From contig CAIYQO010000069.1 in NCBI GenBank assembly GCA_903928345.1, positions 1-41,068 on the forward strand: DNA of 41,068 nt, read 5' to 3'. The notes under the pieces are model-generated. The model searched no databases, was not told the DNA's origin, and saw only the letters and a program-made list of their open reading frames with translations. Of this stretch, positions 24,864 to 33,464 are shown one piece after another. Every line of letters starts with the position of its first letter. Within the stretch, counting starts at the first letter, position 1. Made by a program: the position numbers and the translations under genes. The stretch is from an uncultured bacterium. Its GTDB lineage: Bacteria; Armatimonadota; Hebobacteria; CAIYQO01.

Positions 24864-26351
24864 TCAATAACCGCGGATCAGCAATTCATACGGTGTGCGC
24901 GCCTCCGGCCCGTGGCCGGCGTGGGCAAAGTAGGCCGCGCGCTCCAGGCGTTTCACAACCAGGCACTTCTCGACCGTTTGGTGCCACTGCCCCCCGTCGG
25001 GGGAGGCGCACCACGCCGCTAGCGTGCCGCCCAGTACGCCGCCGAGTTGCTGCAGTTGCATCAGCGAGAGCGGTTGCGCCGGGTAGCGGTCGTTCACCTC
25101 ATACGCCAGATCGAGGGCCGCGTACTGATGTGCGCACCAGCCGTACAGGCGGAAGGCCATGAGCCCCTTTTGCCAGGGGTGGTCGAGCCGGTCGGGCCGG
25201 TAGCCCTGCGCGATCAACGCCGCCGCGAACTGCTGATTTATCGCCAGCGTCGGCGCTTCATGCATTGGATCGATAAACGGGCAGGCGACGTGCGCGCTCT
25301 CCGCCGCTTCCACATTATGCAGCGTAACCGCGAGATCGATGGTGTGCCCCGCGTAGACGTAGTCCGCCAGGTAGCGGGCATAGGCGAAGACTTCCGGCGG
25401 GGTGGCGGGGTCGTTGGCGCGGCAGAAGGCGTCGGTCATCCGGTCGAAGTGCGCAGTGGCGGCGCCGTCCGGATCTTCCAGCGGCACCAGCAACCAGGAC
25501 GTCCCCGCGCGGAGGGCGTGCGCCGCGGGGGTATCCGCCAGCAACTGCGTCAGCAGACCGAGCACCACCCAGCTCGACGCGGCTTCCGTCGCATGTTCCC
25601 GCGCGGTGATCAAGATCGTCCGTGACGCCGGGGCCGGGGTCGGGTCGTCCAGGCGAATCACCGACAGCGTGCGTTGGCCCGGCGTCACCCCGAGCGTATC
25701 GACGGCAACGCCGGGGCATTTGGCCGCCGATAATTGCGTCAGATATGTCCGCACGTAGGTATACGGGCAGGGCACGCGCATCGCTACGGTGGCGGTGGGA
25801 TTGGCGAAGGCTTGCGTCAGCCGGAAGGCGTGTTCGGCGGGACATGTCTCCGCCTGCGCCACCTCCCGCCACGGACACCAGGCGGTGCCATCCGGGCTGA
25901 GGAAGGCGTCGGCGAGCGCGGGGGGCATCGCCTGCTGCACGGGCACGGCCCCGGTGCCGGCCCGGCAGGCGTCGCCGTGCTTCAGGAGGTCCAGCGAGCG
26001 CCATTGTCCCTGCGCGTCGCGCTGGAAACACTCGTATGCCGCCGGCGTGGCGGGATCGGCATAGGTGAAGACGGGATGCAGCCCGCGCCACTTCGTCAGC
26101 GTAGCGGCTGCATCGGCGGCGGGGAGTGCCAGCGTGAGGGTGATCGCGTGTCCGACGGGCAACCCCGTAAAGGTGCCGGCGAACCAGTTGCGCGCCACAG
26201 TGGTGAGATGGAGCACCAGCCGATCGGGGACCGGGGCGGCGGTCAGCGCCAGATTCTCTCCCTCGCCGGCCGTCACGGTGATGGGCACCGCGTGCCCCAG
26301 CGGCCATGCGAGGACACAACCGAGAAGGAGCCACACCCGCCACCGGCGCAT
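24864..26351 (-). CDS. Secreted M14 metallocarboxypeptidase, CCP-like architecture
   Basis: About 495 residues from ATG 26351 (MRRWRVWLLLG...), giving a clean signal peptide ending near GHA-VP. Residues about 25-150 resemble the beta-sandwich that precedes the catalytic domain in cytosolic-carboxypeptidase-type M14 enzymes, including GLHPVFTY. The catalytic domain has the zinc ligands His253 and Glu256 (AREHATEAAS), third ligand His345 (VTLHNVE) and catalytic Glu418 (LAYEVND). It should remove C-terminal residues from peptides outside the cytoplasmic membrane; specificity is unclear. It is divergent from the histidine kinase at 26539, across a 190-bp control region, and faces the IS remnant downstream. 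Confidence 0.88.
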   Translation of the reverse strand: MRRWRVWLLLGCVLAWPLGHAVPITVTAGEGENLALTAAPVPDRLVLHLTTVARNWFAGTFTGLPVGHAITLTLALPAADAAATLTKWRGLHPVFTYADPATPAAYECFQRDAQGQWRSLDLLKHGDACRAGTGAVPVQQAMPPALADAFLSPDGTAWCPWREVAQAETCPAEHAFRLTQAFANPTATVAMRVPCPYTYVRTYLTQLSAAKCPGVAVDTLGVTPGQRTLSVIRLDDPTPAPASRTILITAREHATEAASSWVVLGLLTQLLADTPAAHALRAGTSWLLVPLEDPDGAATAHFDRMTDAFCRANDPATPPEVFAYARYLADYVYAGHTIDLAVTLHNVEAAESAHVACPFIDPMHEAPTLAINQQFAAALIAQGYRPDRLDHPWQKGLMAFRLYGWCAHQYAALDLAYEVNDRYPAQPLSLMQLQQLGGVLGGTLAAWCASPDGGQWHQTVEKCLVVKRLERAAYFAHAGHGPEARTPYELLIRGY

Positions 26352-26426
26352 GGTGACTACGGCACCCTTTATATTCCCTGGCAACACGCGTCCTCCGTTC
26401 CCGACGTCAGTCTGCCCTGTCATCGC

Positions 26427-26455
26427 TTGCCCTGCTTGCCGTTGCTTGGTATGCT
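26427..26455 (+). promoter_or_regulatory. Promoter of the orphan histidine kinase gene
   Basis: TTGCCC (26427-26432), a 17-bp spacer, then TATGCT (26450-26455) preceded by TGG, an extended -10. The predicted leader to TTG 26539 is about 77 nt. Confidence 0.5.
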
Positions 26456-26538
26456 ATACAAAGTATTCCGTCGCATGGCAAATCCCTTCCTCGCCGGGTC
26501 GCGCGGGGGGCAGTGTCGTTGCACGAGGAGCCGCAAAC

Positions 26539-28713
26539 TTGCCGGCATGGCTGCTACTCGGTGTGGCGCTGCTCCATACCCTCTTCCTGATCCTCATACT
26601 TGTGGCCGGCAAGCCGGAAGGCGCGCGTCGGTGGCTCGTCCTGCTCATGTGCTGGCTGGCCGGGTGGGCCGGCAGCCGGGCCGGGTGGGCGCTGCTCCCC
26701 ACGCCGACCGACCGCGCGGCCTTACTCGTCTGCACCTACCTCTGTCTTTTCGGCGCCGGCCTCACGCTCACCTACCTCGGCACACGCCTTGCGCCGCAAC
26801 GTGCCACGGCATGGCCCACCGCGTTGATGGGGCTGCTCGCCGCGCTCTGGCTTGTTGCAGTTCGCTTCCCCGCGAGCCTGCATGTTGCCGCCCTGCTGCC
26901 ATTCCCCCCGCTGAGCCCGGTCGCGGGGAGCCATCTGCTCGGGTTGTGGCTAGTGAGTTGCGGCGTCGTTGCCGCGGGCCTGTTTTGGCGCCAGCTCCAT
27001 CGCGGCGCCGGGCTGCTCCGGTTGCAGGTGCAATATCTCCTGCTGGGCACGTGCGGCTGGCTCCTCGGGGCCACCCTTGATACCCTGTTCCCGGGGGTAC
27101 ACCGGGGCTGGCCGCTGCCGGGCGTGACCCCGCTGCTCGCGGTGCTGCTCTCCGTCACCATCTGGTACGCCTGGAGCCGCCTGCGCCTGCGCGCGCCGGC
27201 CACGGTGCTGACGACCGGGGTGGTGACGTTGCTGACCCTCGCCGGCGCCACACTGCTCTTCGGGTTATCCGTCGCCGGCGTCGACCGGCTCATCTGGACC
27301 TACACGCGCATGCCTCAGCGTGCGGGCAGCTTTCTCCTTGCCCTGCTGTTCGGCCTGGCGCTGCACCCCCTCTGGCAGGGTGTGTATCAGTTGCTCGCGT
27401 GGAGCGGGGCGCGGAAACCGGATCACCGCCAGGCGTTGCACGATCTCAGCGGCATTTGCACGCGCTGCCGCGACCTCGATCTGCTGATTTCCGCCACCGC
27501 GGATATCCTTCTGCGCGCGCTGCACCCGGAACACCTCGCGGTGCTGCTGCCCGCCGCCGACGGGATGCTCCTCCCCCACCCCGGCGCTCCCTACTGGGAA
27601 GGGTTGCCGAACGCGCTTCCCGCAGCGATGCTGGTTCCGGAGGCCGTGCGGACACAGGGCGACGTAGTGCTGTGCGACGAGTTGCTGCGCGCACCGGCAC
27701 CGCTACGGCAACTCGGCGTCGAGCTGCAAGCGTGGGGGGGCGCCTTACTGCTGCCCCTGTGCCTGGAAGGCAATATACACGGCGTCATCGTGCTCGGTGA
27801 GCGCGCCGCAGGCGATGCATACACCGTCGAGGATGTGCAGTTCCTCCAGGTCGCGGCACGGCAGATGACCCTCGCGCTGGAGAACGCGCGGCAATACGCC
27901 GAACTGCGCACCTTGAATGCCGACCTGGATGCCCAGGTGCACGCGCGCACGCAGGAACTGCACACCGCGCTGGTCGCCCTGCAGGACGCCGACCGCGCGA
28001 AGGACACCTTCCTGGCGATGGTCTCCCATGAGTTGCTGACGCCGGTCACCAGCCTGCTCGGGTGGACCGAAATCGCGGAACGGCATCCCGCGGATATTCC
28101 GCGCGCTCTGAAAGCCATCACCCAGAGTGCCGAACGCCAGCATCGGCTCGTGAAGGATTTGCTGGATGTTACGCGGATCATCCACGGGAAGCTCTCGTTG
28201 CAGCCGGAGCCGACGGACTTGTGGGAGGTGACCCTCGCCTGCCTGGAGTCCATGCGCGTCCAAGCGGAGGAGCGCCGGTTGACGCTCGCCGTCATCCCGC
28301 CGGCGTGTTCCCTGCCGCTGGTGGCCGATCCGGTGCGCCTGCAGCAGGTGGTCACCAACCTGGGGGCCAACGCGGTAAAGTTCACCCCGCCGCACGGCAC
28401 CATCACCGTGACGGGCAGCAGCACGGAGGCGGAGGGGCAACTGCTCATCCGCGACACGGGGTGCGGCATCCCGCCGGAAGACTTGCCGCATGTCTTCGAG
28501 CTGTTCCGCCAGGGGGGGCAAAAAACCGCGTCCCGCGGCCTGGGCCTAGGCTTGACCATCGTGCACGGCATCGTCACCGCGCATGGCGGCCAGTTGGCCA
28601 TCGACAGTCCGGGACGCGGCGGCGGCTGCACCGTCACGCTGCGGCTGCCGCTCGCCGGCGCGGAGCGCTCGGCGCCGGTAGAAACCGTGGTATCCGGCGC
28701 AGGACGTGCGTAA
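26539..28713 (+). CDS. Orphan multi-pass membrane histidine kinase (7-8 TM, GAF, HisKA, HATPase)
   Basis: About 724 residues. The start is taken as TTG 26539, with GAGGAG 8 nt upstream and the first membrane helix immediately after; no in-frame ATG is near. About 300 N-terminal residues form seven or eight helices. A GAF domain (about 305-440) is followed by a coiled linker. HisKA has the phospho-acceptor His497 in AMVSHELLTPV; note Leu where KTP kinases have Lys. The ATPase domain has NLGANAVKFTPP, DTGCGIP and GLGLGLTIVHG. No response regulator is adjacent, so its partner lies elsewhere. The divergent M14 peptidase gene shares the control region; a link is possible but not shown. Confidence 0.88.
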   Translation: MPAWLLLGVALLHTLFLILILVAGKPEGARRWLVLLMCWLAGWAGSRAGWALLPTPTDRAALLVCTYLCLFGAGLTLTYLGTRLAPQRATAWPTALMGLLAALWLVAVRFPASLHVAALLPFPPLSPVAGSHLLGLWLVSCGVVAAGLFWRQLHRGAGLLRLQVQYLLLGTCGWLLGATLDTLFPGVHRGWPLPGVTPLLAVLLSVTIWYAWSRLRLRAPATVLTTGVVTLLTLAGATLLFGLSVAGVDRLIWTYTRMPQRAGSFLLALLFGLALHPLWQGVYQLLAWSGARKPDHRQALHDLSGICTRCRDLDLLISATADILLRALHPEHLAVLLPAADGMLLPHPGAPYWEGLPNALPAAMLVPEAVRTQGDVVLCDELLRAPAPLRQLGVELQAWGGALLLPLCLEGNIHGVIVLGERAAGDAYTVEDVQFLQVAARQMTLALENARQYAELRTLNADLDAQVHARTQELHTALVALQDADRAKDTFLAMVSHELLTPVTSLLGWTEIAERHPADIPRALKAITQSAERQHRLVKDLLDVTRIIHGKLSLQPEPTDLWEVTLACLESMRVQAEERRLTLAVIPPACSLPLVADPVRLQQVVTNLGANAVKFTPPHGTITVTGSSTEAEGQLLIRDTGCGIPPEDLPHVFELFRQGGQKTASRGLGLGLTIVHGIVTAHGGQLAIDSPGRGGGCTVTLRLPLAGAERSAPVETVVSGAGRA

Positions 28714-28736
28714 GTTACGGCTTCCAGCGGTACATG

Positions 28737-28766
28737 TTGCAGCGCTTGCCAACATGCCGGTATCAT
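28737..28766 (+). promoter_or_regulatory. Promoter of the M20 peptidase gene
   Basis: TTGCAG (28737-28742), an 18-bp spacer, then TATCAT (28761-28766). The leader to ATG 28831 is about 58 nt and contains AAGGAG at correct spacing. Confidence 0.5.
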
Positions 28767-28830
28767 TTTCCGTGCAGGAATGCGCCTATTGCCAGCGAAA
28801 GAAGCGGTATTACCGGAGAAGGAGACGACC

Positions 28831-29955
28831 ATGCCTGCCGTCAATCGTGAGCGCTTACTGGCGACCTTTGTGGACTTGCTCGGTGTCAACGCGACGTCGC
28901 GTAAGGAGAAACCGATGGCGGAGATGGTGCTGGCCGCCATGCACGAGCTGGGCGCCACGGTGCATCTGGACGACGCCGGGGTGCAGATCGGTGGCGAGGT
29001 CGGCAACCTGATCGCCGACTTTCCGGGCACGGTGGACGCGCCGCCGTTGCTCTTCTGCGCGCATTTCGACACCGTGCAGCCCACCGAGGGGCTGGTGCTG
29101 CGGCAGACGGGGGAGAAGTTCACCAGCGACGGCACCACCATCCTGGGGGCGGACGACCGCGCGGGCATCGCGGCGATTCTGGAGATGCTGCACACGCTGC
29201 GCGACAGCGGCATGCCCCACCCGCCGCTGCAGTGCGTCTTCACCATCGCGGAGGAGATCGGCGTGATGGGCTCCATGGTGCTCGACTATAGCCTCATCAC
29301 CGCGCCGTACGGCTTTGTGCCGGACAGCTCGGGGCCGGTGGGGCGCATCATCGTCTCCGCCCCGGCGCAGCAGCATATCGACTTCGTCGTACACGGCAAA
29401 GCCGCCCACGCGGGCATGAATCCGGAGACCGGCGTGAGCGCCATCACGGTGGCGGCGAAAGGCATCGCGCGCATGAAGCTGGGGCGTCTCGACGACGAGA
29501 CCACCGCCAACGTGGGGATCATCTCCGGCGGGCACGCGACGAATATCGTGGCGGATCGGGTAGAGATCGAGGCGGAAGCGCGCAGCCGCAACCCGCAAAA
29601 GCTGGCCGATCAGGTGGCCCACATGCGCGCCTGCCTGGAGGAAGAGGCGGCCGCCGTGGGTGCCACGGTGGAATGCACCCTTACCGACACCTTCCCCGCC
29701 TTCACCCTCGCCGCCGACAGCCCCACCGTGCGCATGGCCACCCAGGCCGCCGAAACGGTCGGCGCGCCGCCCGTCGTCATGGCCACCGGCGGCGGCAGCG
29801 ACGCCAACTTCTTCAACCAGCACGGCGTGCAAGCCGCCATCCTCTCCACCGGCTACGAGAACCCCCACGGCACTAATGAGTCGCAGGACATCGCGCAACT
29901 CGTGACGCTGGCGCAGTGGCTGGTGGAGATCGTGGCGTTAGGGGCGCAGGCGTAG
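28831..29955 (+). CDS. M20 family peptidase, tripeptide aminopeptidase (PepT)-like
   Basis: 374 residues, no signal peptide, so cytoplasmic. Metal-site residues are in place: His78 and Asp80 in CAHFDTVQP, the bridging Asp in GADDRAG (108-109), and the catalytic and metal Glu pair in IAEEIGVMGS (141-142). The dimerisation domain carries the HGKAAHAG motif, and the last ligand His lies in ENPHGTNES. The order and the GADDRAG wording fit the PepT branch (M20B). It would release N-terminal residues from short peptides in peptide recycling. ATG 28831 has AAGGAG upstream. The gene ends inside the left arm of an inverted repeat and converges on the propeller gene. Confidence 0.9.
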   Translation: MPAVNRERLLATFVDLLGVNATSRKEKPMAEMVLAAMHELGATVHLDDAGVQIGGEVGNLIADFPGTVDAPPLLFCAHFDTVQPTEGLVLRQTGEKFTSDGTTILGADDRAGIAAILEMLHTLRDSGMPHPPLQCVFTIAEEIGVMGSMVLDYSLITAPYGFVPDSSGPVGRIIVSAPAQQHIDFVVHGKAAHAGMNPETGVSAITVAAKGIARMKLGRLDDETTANVGIISGGHATNIVADRVEIEAEARSRNPQKLADQVAHMRACLEEEAAAVGATVECTLTDTFPAFTLAADSPTVRMATQAAETVGAPPVVMATGGGSDANFFNQHGVQAAILSTGYENPHGTNESQDIAQLVTLAQWLVEIVALGAQA

Positions 29956-30040
29956 CAAAGTCGGGACTGCCACCACTTTCCCCCGCCCAGTGACGTTCTT
30001 TCGCCCGTGAACGGGAAAGTGGTGGCTGTCCCGAGTTTGC
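29955..30040. repeat. Inverted repeat between convergent genes (28-bp arms)
   Basis: Arm 29955-29982 and the reverse complement of 30013-30040 match at 26 of 28 positions around a 30-nt centre. The core is GGGACTGCCACCACTTTCCC. It fills the gap between the stop codons of the M20 peptidase and the propeller gene almost exactly. It can fold as a bidirectional terminator, but no U tract follows on either strand. A related element lies at 31480-31570. Confidence 0.8.
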
Positions 30041-30043
30041 CAG

Positions 30044-31393
30044 CTACTTGTTCCGTGCAGATTCGTCGAACCAGTCGACTGTGCTGCGGTGTAGCACCTT
30101 CGCGATATCCACCGATGTGCCGTCCGCCAGGTTCATCCCTTTCACATGCAGGAATGAGATATCCGGTATGCCGTTATGGGACGTGGGGGTATCTTCGCTC
30201 ACGTAATAAATCAGGTAGCGGTTATCATTGGTGATCTTCAAGGCCTGGAAATCGAAGTAGGAATCACTTTGTAACCCTCTAAGAAACACCAACGAACCGG
30301 TGACCCGGTTTTGCACCGGCTTGCCCATCGTATACTCGGTTACCGATACCTTGCTGTGTTTCTCATCCGTATCCCGGCGTGCGATGATATACAGATGCTT
30401 GCTGTTTGGTGACCAGAGCAACATGGTGCTGTAACTGTCGAGTCCGGTGGCAAGCGTGACGGGTGTGCTACCATCCAGGGCGAATAGCTTTAAGGGCGCC
30501 TGATCACCTTTCATCAATGTCGGACGCCGCGATGGCGCCGCCTTCCTGCGGATGCCTTTTGTATCCCCGCTGAAGGCGGCAATCCGTTTTCCGTCCGGTG
30601 AAGGCGCCGGATACAACGCATCATCGAGTAAACACGTACGAGGCCGGGGTTGCAAGGGATCATACAGAAATAGCGGACTAAGCACTTGTTCGCCATATTT
30701 ACGCGAACCTGTATAGACCAGTGTATTTCTCAGCCAGGCATCACCGGCATAATAGTCGGTTTGAATGACTTCACTCCTCTTTTTCGTAAAACGGTCATAA
30801 ACCCAGCTCTGTCGGGGTGCGTGGCCTTTCGCGCCATAGATAAAGTCCCCGCGGAAGAAGAGGACATACCGGCAATCGGGTGACCAGGCTTCCGGCCAGT
30901 ATGAATTCCACTCATCGACGGTCGTGACTTCAAGGGTCTTAAGGTTCAGCAGATGCAGCGTGCTCGGATCGTGGCCATAGAGATGTTGCGAAAGCTTATA
31001 TGACAGATATTGCCCATCTGGAGAGAAATGCGGTTGATAGGCCATCTGGTAATCAGGCCCGTGTACCTTGAATGAAGTTAAGCCCACCGGCAGGGGCACC
31101 GCGTGGTCCTTTGGAATCTCACCGATGGTTTTGATAACAAAATAGTTCTCCCAATTGTTTGCCGGGCCCCCTTCTGGTCTATAAGTCATCGTGTCTCGCG
31201 GGTAGACCAAATACCCTTTGATACCCGGCGGATGGTAGAATTCGGACAACGCGCCGACGGTGTTCTCGTCGTTGAAGACCGGTTTGTCGACGTGCGAGAT
31301 GCTCGCCGGCGCGGTGGCGGACGCGCAGAGGGCGCAGGCCATCGCCATGCTGTAAAGCAAACCTTTGACCCATGCTCCGGGTTGGAATATCAT
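30044..31393 (-). CDS. Exported PD40/TolB-like beta-propeller protein
   Basis: 449 residues from ATG 31393, which has AGGAGG 7 nt upstream; a longer start at 31444 would lack this. The signal peptide ends around CASATA-PAS. Propeller blades are shown by repeated PD40-type strands: FSPDGQYLSYKLS, WSPDCRYVLFF, PSPDGKRIAAFSGD and WSPNSKHLYIIARR. That resembles TolB or the N-terminal domain of DPP-IV/S9 peptidases, but no hydrolase domain follows, so it is probably a binding scaffold. GC is near 50%, well below its neighbours. The gene is flanked on both sides by related inverted repeats (29955-30040 and 31480-31570), a hint that gene plus repeats were moved as one unit. Confidence 0.75.
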   Translation of the reverse strand: MIFQPGAWVKGLLYSMAMACALCASATAPASISHVDKPVFNDENTVGALSEFYHPPGIKGYLVYPRDTMTYRPEGGPANNWENYFVIKTIGEIPKDHAVPLPVGLTSFKVHGPDYQMAYQPHFSPDGQYLSYKLSQHLYGHDPSTLHLLNLKTLEVTTVDEWNSYWPEAWSPDCRYVLFFRGDFIYGAKGHAPRQSWVYDRFTKKRSEVIQTDYYAGDAWLRNTLVYTGSRKYGEQVLSPLFLYDPLQPRPRTCLLDDALYPAPSPDGKRIAAFSGDTKGIRRKAAPSRRPTLMKGDQAPLKLFALDGSTPVTLATGLDSYSTMLLWSPNSKHLYIIARRDTDEKHSKVSVTEYTMGKPVQNRVTGSLVFLRGLQSDSYFDFQALKITNDNRYLIYYVSEDTPTSHNGIPDISFLHVKGMNLADGTSVDIAKVLHRSTVDWFDESARNK

Positions 31394-31479
31394 CGTTTTG
31401 CCTCCTGAAAAGCTCATTTTCCTCTCACTGCATTGCGATATCACTACGGTTTGTTAAACGAAATGTGAAATAGTGCGAC

Positions 31480-31570
31480 GCGTAAGTAGGTACAGCCACC
31501 ACTTTTCAGATCGGCTAATTCCTCGTTTGGTGGCTGTGCTTGGAAAAGTCGTGGCAGTCCCTACTTGCGC
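31480..31570. repeat. Second inverted repeat related to the one at 29955-30040
   Basis: Arm 31480-31508 and the reverse complement of 31541-31570 match at about 25 of 29 positions. The core, ACAGCCACCACTTTT, is related to the GGGACTGCCACCACTTT core of the first element. The right arm covers the last codons and TAG of the CBM9 gene. An internal ACAGCCACCA/TGGTGGCTGT pair (31492-31537) gives a nested alternative fold. Confidence 0.7.
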
Positions 31571-32424
31571 TTACCGGGTGCTTTCTTTCGCGTGTCCACC
31601 AGCTTCACGTAGCCGTGGGCGGCGGGGGAGAGGTGGGGGCAGCCGTAGCGCTCGGGGCTCCAGTTCATGGCGACGAGGTCGCGTTTGTTCGGCTCGTCGG
31701 TTGGCTGCCAGTCGTAGCGCAGGAAGTTGGCGCGTAGGGTCATGGGGGCGAAGGTGTCGCGGCCCACGCGGGTGAGCAGCGGCTTGGCGGGCACGGCGGC
31801 GTCGATGATCCAACCCGCGGTGCGCTTGCCGTCCATCAGGCGGCCCGCCGCGGTGCGCAGGCCGTCGCACTCCCACGCCATGTTGAGGAAGAGCGCCGTG
31901 GTGCGGTCGGGCCAGCGCCAGGTGAGGTCGGGCGCCAACGGCACCTTGGGATTGACGTAGAGAAGCATCATGTCGGTGGTGCAGCCCTTGGGGTTGATCT
32001 CGATTTCGATGTTCTGCCGTGCGTCGCCCTTCGGATCGATGAACAGCTCCACCGCGTCCTCCATAAAGAATTTCTGGTCGTGGCCGGTCATGGAGGTGAA
32101 GATATCGTCGTCGGTGCACAGGTAGCGCACGTAGAGATACTGCTCGTCCCAGAGCAAGCGCACCTCGGTGGGCAGGGGGTGCTTGCCCCGCCCTTCCAGC
32201 CCGAACATGACGGGCAGCGCGGGGATGGACGCGGCGCGGCTCCACGCCAAATCGTCCATGTCGCCATTCACGCGCGGCGTAACGACGGCGTAAGGCACGC
32301 TGATCGTCGGTCGCGGGGTGTCGTTCACCGTCGCCGGGTCGATCTTCGTCTTCTTAAAGCCCCAGGCAAAGGCCGCGGTGGACAGGATCACCGGGAGCAG
32401 CGCGAGCAGGCGCAGGGTCTTCAT
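31561..32424 (-). CDS. Exported CBM9-like (DOMON-like) carbohydrate-binding protein
   Basis: 287 residues. Signal peptide 1-21 (MKTLRLLALLPVILSTAAFA). The rest is one CBM9-type sandwich: VNGDMDDLAWSRA (the typical opening), LLWDEQYLYVRYLCTDDDI, MEDAVELFIDPKGD, a substrate-face stretch around WRWPDRTT and WECDGLR, and WIIDAAVPAKPL. These modules bind reducing ends of glycans or serve as sugar sensors; no catalytic domain is attached. The start overlaps the kinase stop (ATGA), with GAGGAG upstream, so it is translationally coupled to the kinase gene. It is the last gene of the minus-strand cluster. Confidence 0.85.
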   Translation of the reverse strand: MKTLRLLALLPVILSTAAFAWGFKKTKIDPATVNDTPRPTISVPYAVVTPRVNGDMDDLAWSRAASIPALPVMFGLEGRGKHPLPTEVRLLWDEQYLYVRYLCTDDDIFTSMTGHDQKFFMEDAVELFIDPKGDARQNIEIEINPKGCTTDMMLLYVNPKVPLAPDLTWRWPDRTTALFLNMAWECDGLRTAAGRLMDGKRTAGWIIDAAVPAKPLLTRVGRDTFAPMTLRANFLRYDWQPTDEPNKRDLVAMNWSPERYGCPHLSPAAHGYVKLVDTRKKAPGKRK

Positions 32425-33464
32425 GGCATCTCCTCGGGCGCGAATTGCGCCCCCTCCACGGCGAAGCGCGCCGCCACCGCGTCCATGGTCGTGGTGCCGG
32501 TGACGCCGATCTGTTGCACGGTGAGGCTGGCGACCAGGTTGCCGACCACGGCGGCTTCCACCGGCGTGGCCCCCGCGCAGAGCGCCAGCGTGACGCCCGC
32601 GATGGTGCTGTCCCCCGCGCCGCAGATGTCGATGGGTCCGGTCTGGCGCAGCGTGGGCACGCGCACGGCGCTGTCCGCCGTTACGACGAGGATGCCCGCC
32701 TCCGCCAGCGTGATAAAGGCGGGGCGCTCGTTGCGCGCCGCCAGCGTGCGGCCCAGTTGCGCCGCCGCCGTCAGGTCGGCGGGGGGCGCGGCGTTCAGCG
32801 TGCGCGCGGCCTCGTCGCGGTTCGGCTTGATCCACAGGTTGCGGTATTCGCCGATGCGCGTGCGCGAGTCGGCGATGAACACTACCTCCGGATACCCCGC
32901 CGCCAGCACCGCCAACTCGGCGCGCACCGCGTCGGTGATGGTGCCGCAGTTGCGTTCGGTCACCTGATCCGCCACGATCACCGCGTCCACGTGCGGGGCG
33001 GCGGCGCGCAGGCAGTCGAGCACCGACGCCTCCAGCGCGGCGGGCGTGACGGTGCGGTTTTTGATGTCCTGCCGGTTCAACTCGCGCTCCACCCCACCCG
33101 CGCGCAGCATCGGCTTCGTGTAGGTCGGCGTGCAGCGGTCGTCGGCGCTCAGCAGCAGGCCGGTATCCACCCCGCGGGCCTGCAGGCCGGCACGCAGGTC
33201 GAAGCCCTCGCCGTCGTTGCCGATGATCCCCAGCGCGCGCACCGCGCCGGCGCCCAACGACGTCAGGTTGTTCGTCACCGTGCCCGCCGCACCGGGATAC
33301 AGGCGCTTCGCCACCACCTGATAGGCGTCCAGTCCCGTCTCGATGGACACCTCGGTGAGGGCGGCGTCGAGAATCAGGTACTTGTCGAGGAAGAAATCCC
33401 CCACGACCAGGATGCGGGCGGCTGGGAAACCCGCCAGCAGCTCGTGCAAGCGCGCGGCGTCCAT
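32421..33464 (-). CDS. PfkB-family sugar kinase, HldE/RfaE kinase-domain-like
   Basis: 347 residues. An N-terminal GDFFLDKYLILDA segment (about 22-34) and NNLTSLGAG give the ribokinase substrate site. VERELNRQDIKNR and IKPNRDEA are typical of heptose-7-phosphate kinases. The catalytic loop is DICGAGDSTIAG with base Asp285. There is no cytidylyltransferase domain, so it matches only domain I of HldE. Next to a GmhA-like isomerase it would phosphorylate a sedoheptulose-derived heptose-7-phosphate at C1. The substrate is inferred from context; other sugars are possible. The start overlaps the isomerase stop by one base. Confidence 0.83.
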   Translation of the reverse strand: MDAARLHELLAGFPAARILVVGDFFLDKYLILDAALTEVSIETGLDAYQVVAKRLYPGAAGTVTNNLTSLGAGAVRALGIIGNDGEGFDLRAGLQARGVDTGLLLSADDRCTPTYTKPMLRAGGVERELNRQDIKNRTVTPAALEASVLDCLRAAAPHVDAVIVADQVTERNCGTITDAVRAELAVLAAGYPEVVFIADSRTRIGEYRNLWIKPNRDEAARTLNAAPPADLTAAAQLGRTLAARNERPAFITLAEAGILVVTADSAVRVPTLRQTGPIDICGAGDSTIAGVTLALCAGATPVEAAVVGNLVASLTVQQIGVTGTTTMDAVAARFAVEGAQFAPEEMP

